Below the pieces are notes generated by a model that saw only the letters and a list, made by a program, of their open reading frames with translations, was not told the origin of the DNA and did no database searches. Below are positions 59,764 through 64,000 of a stretch of 64,000 nucleotides of DNA, piece after piece. Made by a program: the position numbers and the translations under genes. The DNA comes from Toxonevra muliebris (taxonomy: Eukaryota > Arthropoda > Insecta > Diptera > Pallopteridae). The stretch lies in contig OY829328.1 in assembly GCA_963691655.1 (NCBI GenBank), positions 27,795,890-27,859,889 of the forward strand. Direction: 5' to 3'. How positions within the stretch are numbered: the first letter of the stretch is position 1; the number at the start of each line of letters is the position of its first letter.

Positions 59764-60245
59764 ACACCTGTCACACGATTTACACGGTACACAAAAAAAT
59801 ATTTTGTGTTTTATTTCGATTATGAATTTTTATTAGTATTTACGAACGCTTTCGTTTTATAAATATAATTGTTGAAGGGCTTCGATGGGGTAGAGAACTG
59901 TAATCATATTTTTTAAATAAACACCCTGATTCCGAAACGGCCTTGAAGTTTCAACGAAAAGTTGAAAGTACGTAAGTATGTGTTTTCCATTTTATAGAGC
60001 ATCGGTTTCATGGCTTGGCATTTAGTAGAATCAATCACCATTGTTCCATACAATCCGTGTCTTATTTTACATGGTTATTATTAACGTACCAACGAATTTT
60101 CTTTATATTCTTTAATTTGATTTACACGGCTAAGCATTTAGTTCCAGTTCTCCTTTTTTACAGAAAAGCTCTGTCTCGTTTTACACGATTTCGATTTGCA
60201 CGGTTTTTGGAGGAACGTTTCTACCGTGTAAATCGGGGGACAGGT
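59764..60245. mobile_element. TIR element with TTTACACGG sub-terminal repeats
   Basis: CACCTGTCACACGATTTACA at the left and, reversed, CACCTGTCCCCCGATTTACA at the right (17 of 20 bases), both continuing into CGGTA. Variants of TTTACACGG recur inside (near 60119, 60180, 60197). No clear target duplication; no transposase. Confidence 0.65.
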
Positions 60246-60783
60246 GCACAAATTTACAAATATATCACACATACACAACCGTAGTAGTTTTTCAGTTTCC
60301 AGTTGACATCACATACAAACTGCAACATTAGCGTGTTATATTTTTTATTCGATGTGTGAAACTTCTTCTTTTTTTTGTAACAAGTAGTTCGAATTTTGCA
60401 TACCACTTTCAAGTTTCCCGCCAAAGCATAAGAGCACAGAAAAATTGTTCCGCTATCATGACATTTGTGCAATTGATGCGTCAAGTAAATATAAATAAAG
60501 AGATAAAAGTTTCTTTTGTTTTTTCTTTGTTGGAAGTAAGTGAAAAATTATTTCAACAAAAATAAATATATTTTCAAAAGTAAATGTCACAAAATGTTCT
60601 TTCTTCCTGCATTTTCTAGTTTTTCAACTAACAACGAGATTTCCAATTTTTATTAACAAAAAAGACTCTGGCTAGAAACATAGTATAATAACTCTGTATT
60701 GATGATTTTCGGAAATAAATGTAAAGTTTTGTTGGCCCCACATGGGATTGAACCACGGGTCTATAGACCATTTAACGAAAAAC
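60246..60783. other. Spacer, nothing recognised
   Basis: AT-rich. Confidence 0.45.
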
Positions 60784-61022
60784 TCCAATTTTCAAGAGGA
60801 AGAGTAGGAGGTGGAGGAAAACTGGGTATGCAAAAAATATTTATCTCTTTGTGCTCAACAACATTTCTTCAAACATTAAATTCGTATCTGTTGGAATAAA
60901 GAAATTTCTTAATAGCCCCTGAAGACCCCATATTTCCGAATTCAGGTTCATATTTTGGGAGAACTAGATGTGATGGAGAAAATCTGAGTACTTAGTTTTC
61001 ATCAGCGACCGTAAATTACTAA
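60784..61022 (+). repeat. Dispersed repeat Z, copy 2
   Basis: Collinear with 30285-30527 in the same orientation, with scattered substitutions. Confidence 0.75.
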
Positions 61023-62170
61023 AAAACAAAAGCTGAAATATTGTTGCACAATATTTTTTTATTTGATTAGAATAAAAATGTTTTAAAAGAAAAAAATGGT
61101 TTTTGCATTGATGTTAATAAAATGCTATAGTTTCATAAATTATGAATTTTGCATACACATATGTATGCTTAAAATATTTGTAATGAAATTTTCTATAAGA
61201 TAGGTGGACTAATTTTTATTACCCATATAATAGTTTTGAGATATAGGGTTTCAAAAATAAAATTTATTTGAAGAATTACAAAAAAATTGAATTTTTTACC
61301 TATTTTTGATCATAACAGCAAATATTACAGTTATTATTGGCAAGAACCTTAAAATTTTTACCTGACTAATCTAAAATATGTAAATATCTAAAATTCATTG
61401 GCTGAAAATTAAAGTTTTTACAAGCATTTATGTGAAGTATGTGCTCTCAACAGTGTACTTTTTTGAATTTTGCCATTTACATGAAAAATTGGGGCCAATA
61501 GAAAAAAATTCATTTGAATATTCGGATTCTACGGAAAATTTTACTATAGAAAATGTTATCGCCATTCGTTGTGGAAAACCTTGTAGAGTAGTGTAATTCT
61601 AGTTGTTGTCTCTAAGGGTTCTTGGGTTTATCAACCCTTTCAAATAAAAAACAAATCTCAGTGATGGGTTTTCCTCCCGTTTTTTATTTCAAAACCCACC
61701 AAATTTAGCAGCAAAACCACTAAGTTGTTAACACTGTACATAAGTACATACTAACGAGGTCTCATTTGAGTTCGTGCAACGAACTTAAATTTTATTTGAG
61801 GCACTGTTCAGAGCAAATGAGACTTTAAGTCTCCAGCCCTCGAAAATCAAAGAAACTTTAATTTTTCCCATAAAATTATGGGCATCTTTAATGCCCATAG
61901 GGCATTCACACATTTGTTAAAGTATCGAATAATATTCTATACATAGTTATCTAAAAAATAACAAGCTCAGTAATCGTATTAAATGATTATTTTTCATAAA
62001 CAATACTCCAAGAATAATATAATTGTGTTCTTAGAATAAATATGAAAACTTTCGCCTCTCAATGGTGATTAAATTTTTTTTTTACAAACTTAGGTAGTGC
62101 AGATAGTGGAAAAAGGTTATCAATTGAGTTTATTCAAAAAGGTTTGAATGTCGCAAGTAGCATAAAGAAA
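61023..62170. other. Upstream region of the ACE-like gene; no gene seen
   Basis: Two small inverted repeats: AGGTCTCATTTG facing CAAATGAGACTT (61758-61835), and ATGGGCAT/ATGCCCAT (61878-61898). Otherwise AT-rich. Regulatory elements of the downstream gene may lie here but none can be named. Confidence 0.45.
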
Positions 62171-62200
62171 TATAAGAAATTAAAAATAAGTTCTTCAGTT
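62171..62200 (+). promoter_or_regulatory. Candidate core promoter of the ACE-like gene (TATA-like plus initiator)
   Basis: TATAAGAA starts at 62171 and TCAGTT at 62195-62200 fits the fly initiator TCAKTY with A+1 at 62197, 26 bases after the TATA-like start. This would give a 79-base 5' UTR to the ATG at 62276, which has A at -3. AT-rich surroundings make chance matches common, so this is a positional candidate only. Confidence 0.35.
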
Positions 62201-62275
62201 CAAATTTCGGATTGCTGAAATTCAGAACACGAAATCTTAAAGTTACTTGACAAAATTAAATTAAAACAGAGAAAT

Positions 62276-64000
62276 ATGTCTAAAGAAAAGCAACTTATAA
62301 CGTTGGTGGTAAGTAAGATACATGGAACAGAGAATGCATTTATACATACCCGCAAGTTAAGATTTGTTAAACTGAAATTTAATTGCTTCCAATTAAATGC
62401 ACTTTCAGTTTTTTGCGCTTATCTGTTCAGTAGTTCAATGTCAATTGAGCGGACTCAGCAATGCCATCGATAATTTGTTCGACGAGCAATCAGCACAACA
62501 TCTACTGCGACAACTGAATGATTTATATTGGGATAGCGCTACGGCATATCGTAAATTTGCTGACGATACGCTCAGTCCTGAAATATTGATGCGTGAAAAA
62601 ATGCGTCCGTACTATGAGACAATGCAGAAATATGATTGGCCAAATTTCAAGGACCCATTGCTTAAGCGGCAATTTGAGGTTATATTACGCGGGGCCAAAT
62701 ATCCAGCCGTCGATTATAAATTCAAACATGCCACACATGTGCTCAAGCAAATGTCACGTCAGAAATGGGCGTGTAATATGAAAAACCCCGAGAAATGTAA
62801 TATGGCGTTTGTACATCAGATCAAAACAATATTTACCAATAGCGATGATTTAGACGAAATCAAATATTATTGGAAGGAATGGCGTAATAAAATGCCAGTC
62901 GAAGTTAAAGAGGCGCTCCACTTTTATATTGCATACTATCAGAATACTAGCACACCTGTGATGTCACCCTCTGCCGTTTGGTATGATCAATATGAGGATC
63001 CGAAAATGATTGATGAGCTAACAGAGCTCATGCAGACAATAAAACCGTTCTATCGTGAAATGCATGCGCATTTGCGTCATGTCTTGCGCGTTAAGTATGG
63101 AGAGCATGTAGTACCTAAAACGGGTTTGATACCACATCACCTAATGGAGCAGGTCACTTATCAGGCTTGGAAGAAAGATTCAGTGCTGCGTAATCCTTTT
63201 CCTGAACGTAAGCTGCCTAATTTGCAAGCAGAAATGGATGATGTTGGATTTGAGCCATTCGATTTAGTCAATATAAGTGCAACGTACTTTGGCTCATTGG
63301 GTTTTGAAAATATGACCGAGTAAGTTTTTAACGGAAAATTGAAGACTAAATTAATAGCAATTTCGGTTCCAGCTCGTTTATGAAAGATATTTTAAATCTG
63401 AAAAAAATTAAAACCTGTGTAAATCAAATTTCGTAAAAAGTATATCTGTACTGAAACAGTGTAATGATTCTGTTTAGGAAAGCCATCCGGTATGGCTCAA
63501 AAGCAGTTTCAATTTTAACTCTTTATATAATTCTATACACTTATTTTTTCGCAAAATTTTAGGAAATTCATGCAAGAACATTTCGTTGAAATGGAAGCAG
63601 GTACCGGTGGTCCTGATTGCAAATCGCGTCTCTTTGATTTTGGCGAAATTGAATTGAACTATTGTCCGAAAGTCTATTACAAGAAACTCTTGCAAACACA
63701 TGGCGATGTCACACAAGTGGAATATGCTTTGGCTAAAAATAATTTGCGAGTCGGCTTAAATCAAGAAGCTTGTCCTGGTTTTGGTACTGCCTTAGGTGAA
63801 GCGGTTATTTTATCAGTATCGAATCCAAAACATTTGCAGAAACGTCTTGGTCTATTAAAAGATTATGAATATGATGATATTTTGAATTTGAATCGTTTAT
63901 ATAGACTGGTAAGTAACTATTTATATAATAGTTTAGTAAAATGATCGCTTGTAATGATCCGATTTACTTTAGGCTGCTCACTCAATACTTACCATACCGA
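62276..64000 (+). CDS. Angiotensin-converting-enzyme-like protein (peptidase family M2), predicted inactive; 3' end beyond window
   Basis: Exons 62276-62308, 62409-63319, 63563-63908 and 63973 onward join in frame; donors at 62309, 63320 and 63909 read GTAAGT and each acceptor ends in AG. The start gives MSKEKQLITLVFFALICSVV, a lysine-bearing n-region plus hydrophobic core typical of a secretory signal, running across the first intron. About 430 residues are visible; the family is usually ~600-630. The M2 fold is clear: the cysteine pair in KWACNMKNPEKC, a second pair around PDCKSRLFDFGEIELNYC, then EACPGFGTALGEAVILSVS aligned with the family's GANPGFHEAIGD block. Where active enzymes have HHEMGH this protein reads HGDVTQ, and the third zinc ligand (Glu of HEAIGD) is Thr, so all three zinc ligands and the catalytic Glu are gone. 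Potential N-glycosylation sites are NTS, NIS and NMT. The family normally removes C-terminal dipeptides from peptides; this member is likely a secreted binding or scaffold protein, like the Drosophila Ance-2 to Ance-5 group. Which of these it matches was not determined. Confidence 0.93.

Noticed and set aside
1..64000. CRISPR array, rRNA operon or bacterial-type operons
   Set aside because: The sequence is eukaryotic; no regularly spaced identical repeats with unique spacers and no rRNA-like conserved blocks were seen.

Overview
The window is eukaryotic, AT-rich and insect-like. It has GT-AG introns with GTAAGT donors, CA/TATG microsatellites, CAG/CAA-rich tracts, and a dense load of transposon remnants. 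The gene content and the tRNA-headed SINE family suggest a higher dipteran. A tephritid fruit fly is my best guess, but this is inference from general familiarity and not from a search.

Only one convincing host protein-coding gene is present, at the right edge (62276 to beyond 64000, + strand). It is a secreted angiotensin-converting-enzyme-like (peptidase M2) protein. Three exons and the start of a fourth join in perfect phase. The zinc-binding HExxH motif and the third zinc ligand are replaced, so it should be a non-peptidase member of the Ance family. The 62 kb to its left holds no gene I can support. It is either intergenic or intronic sequence; a promoter-like patch near 57.0-57.5 kb (minus strand) may be a non-coding first exon.

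The rest is a layered repeat landscape. Non-LTR (LINE) remnants lie at 1-181, 9044-10210, 13916-14285, 18797-20640, 35047-35385, 46921-48040 and 58804-58968. tRNA-derived SINE copies lie at 19504-19823, 21010-21170, 24803-25140, 42690-42787, 44650-45089, 52161-52241 and 54629-54944. DNA transposons and MITEs have inverted ends and often clean target-site duplications: a hAT-like element at 11522-13074, a second hAT-like MITE family at 13674-14564 and 53992-54461, TTAA-flanked elements at 14601-15006 and 52975-53389, TA-flanked elements at 12216-12575, 39879-41139, 44263-45343 and 52591-53412, and a pogo-like transposase remnant near 4108-4410.

Several insertions are nested, so their relative order can be read: SINE in LINE, LINE in hAT MITE, TTAA element in TA-type MITE, TA-type MITE in hAT element, and a two-headed SINE in a TA-type MITE. 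Structures not explained by ordinary transposons include a ~40-bp-period palindromic array (26600-26880), an 80-nt near-perfect hairpin (32756-32835), a duplicated foldback (50448-50826) and hairpins next to an LTR-like segment (49707-50105). I found no CRISPR array, rRNA gene, or intact tRNA gene.
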